Source: Hymenobacter telluris (GTDB lineage: Bacteria; Bacteroidota; Bacteroidia; Cytophagales; Hymenobacteraceae). Taken from it: a stretch of DNA of 64,000 bases. The notes beneath the pieces are model-generated. The model was not told where the DNA came from, ran no database searches, and saw only the letters and a list, made by a program, of their open reading frames with translations. Location of the stretch: positions 1 to 64,000 of the forward strand of contig NZ_JAFLQZ010000002.1 of the NCBI RefSeq assembly GCF_017313265.1, given 5' to 3'. Shown here in pieces: positions 63,721-64,000 of the stretch (position 1 is the first letter of the stretch; each line of letters begins with the position of its first letter). A program made the translations under genes and the position numbers.

Positions 63721-64000
63721 CTATTTCTTGGTCAGGAAGCCGGGTAACGAAGCCGATACATTGAAGCCCAAACGCCATTTCTCATCATTATCCCATTTGC
63801 CCTGCAACATAAAGTTAATAGCTGACTCGCCGACTAAAGCCGGCACAAACAAGCCAAAGGTAGCCCGATGGTCGGTTCGAGCATCAAAACGCACATCCTG
63901 ACGGATTCGGTAGGTAGCATCGAAGCCCAAGCGCCAGCGGTTCCAGAAAAAGCTGTATTGAGCATCGCCCACGGCGCGGTGTAGCTCGGCTGGTTCCGTC
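63721..64000 (-). CDS. C-terminal part of a hypothetical protein, possibly an outer-membrane beta protein
   Basis: The frame is open from the stop at 63721 to the window edge (93 codons, no start visible as it enters from the right). The sequence alternates hydrophobic and polar residues with aromatic pairs (AQYSFFWNRWRLGFDATYRIRQ, INFMLQGKWDNDEKWRLGF), which suggests transmembrane or peripheral beta strands of an outer-membrane protein. I cannot name a family from this part. It ends in SASLPGFLTKK, with no C-terminal T9SS domain. Confidence 0.6.
   Translation of the reverse strand, partial: TEPAELHRAVGDAQYSFFWNRWRLGFDATYRIRQDVRFDARTDHRATFGLFVPALVGESAINFMLQGKWDNDEKWRLGFNVSASLPGFLTKK

Overview
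The window looks like a chromosomal segment of a pigmented member of the Bacteroidota, most likely order Cytophagales and close to Hymenobacter. The grounds are secreted proteins ending in type IX secretion (T9SS) sorting domains, SprB-type repeats, promoters of the Bacteroidetes form (TTTG, 19-nt spacer, TAnnTTTG), frequent non-SD starts, a lycopene cyclase, DUF349 and EttA housekeeping genes, and a moderately high-GC coding style interrupted by AT-rich intergenic DNA. The genus is inferred from these traits and not from a marker gene. I saw no rRNA, tRNA or CRISPR array.

Region 1 (1-26.7 kb) is a glycan-modification and surface-protein block. It opens with a truncated secreted clan GH-A glycosidase (minus strand) and a decayed IS91-type transposase. 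A plus-strand run follows: a HAD phosphatase and a UbiA/DPPR-synthase-like prenyltransferase with overlapping ends, a GT-C-like membrane protein, a GT2, a GT2-methyltransferase fusion, a polysaccharide deacetylase and two more GT2s, then a convergent GT2 and an acyltransferase-3. Two further GH-A paralogs (14972-17056 and 22746-26681) flank two related SprB-repeat/T9SS proteins. Strong hairpin terminators separate most of these secreted-protein genes.

Region 2 (26.8-44.6 kb, all minus strand) is an exopolysaccharide locus of Wzx/Wzy type. It is best read from 44590 downward: initiating sugar transferase, half-length TolC-family outer-membrane protein, Wzc-like copolymerase with a degenerate kinase domain and no tyrosine tail, O-antigen polymerase/ligase, two GT2s, Wzx flippase, an unfamiliar protein, GT4, hexapeptide acetyltransferase, GT8, three GT2s and a GT4. 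No Wza/OPX gene is present in the window. The flippase and the two genes after it are more AT-rich than the rest, as expected of an exchangeable repeat-unit cassette.

Region 3 (44.6-47.7 kb) holds a single-domain response regulator with a near-perfect Bacteroidetes promoter and a hybrid histidine kinase (PAS-HisKA-HATPase-REC-Hpt). The kinase start codon lies inside a perfect 20-bp inverted repeat. These two genes are plausible regulators of the adjacent EPS operon.

Region 4 (47.8-64 kb) is mostly housekeeping: DUF4184 membrane protein, IspD, QueA, MacB-type permease, LOG-family protein, RBBP9-like hydrolase, lycopene cyclase, PAS histidine kinase, BLUF photoreceptor, lone ABC ATPase, DUF2795, DUF349, EttA, an HNH nuclease with an N-terminal PUA/EVE-like region, and a truncated gene at the right edge. 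Light sensing (BLUF), a PAS kinase and carotenoid cyclisation sit side by side.

Taken together, the window encodes assembly of a complex EPS from roughly fifteen glycosyltransferases, its decoration (methyl, acetyl and deacetyl steps, and possibly a polyprenyl-linked pentose), and secreted GH-A enzymes and adhesin-like proteins that may act on or bind that matrix.
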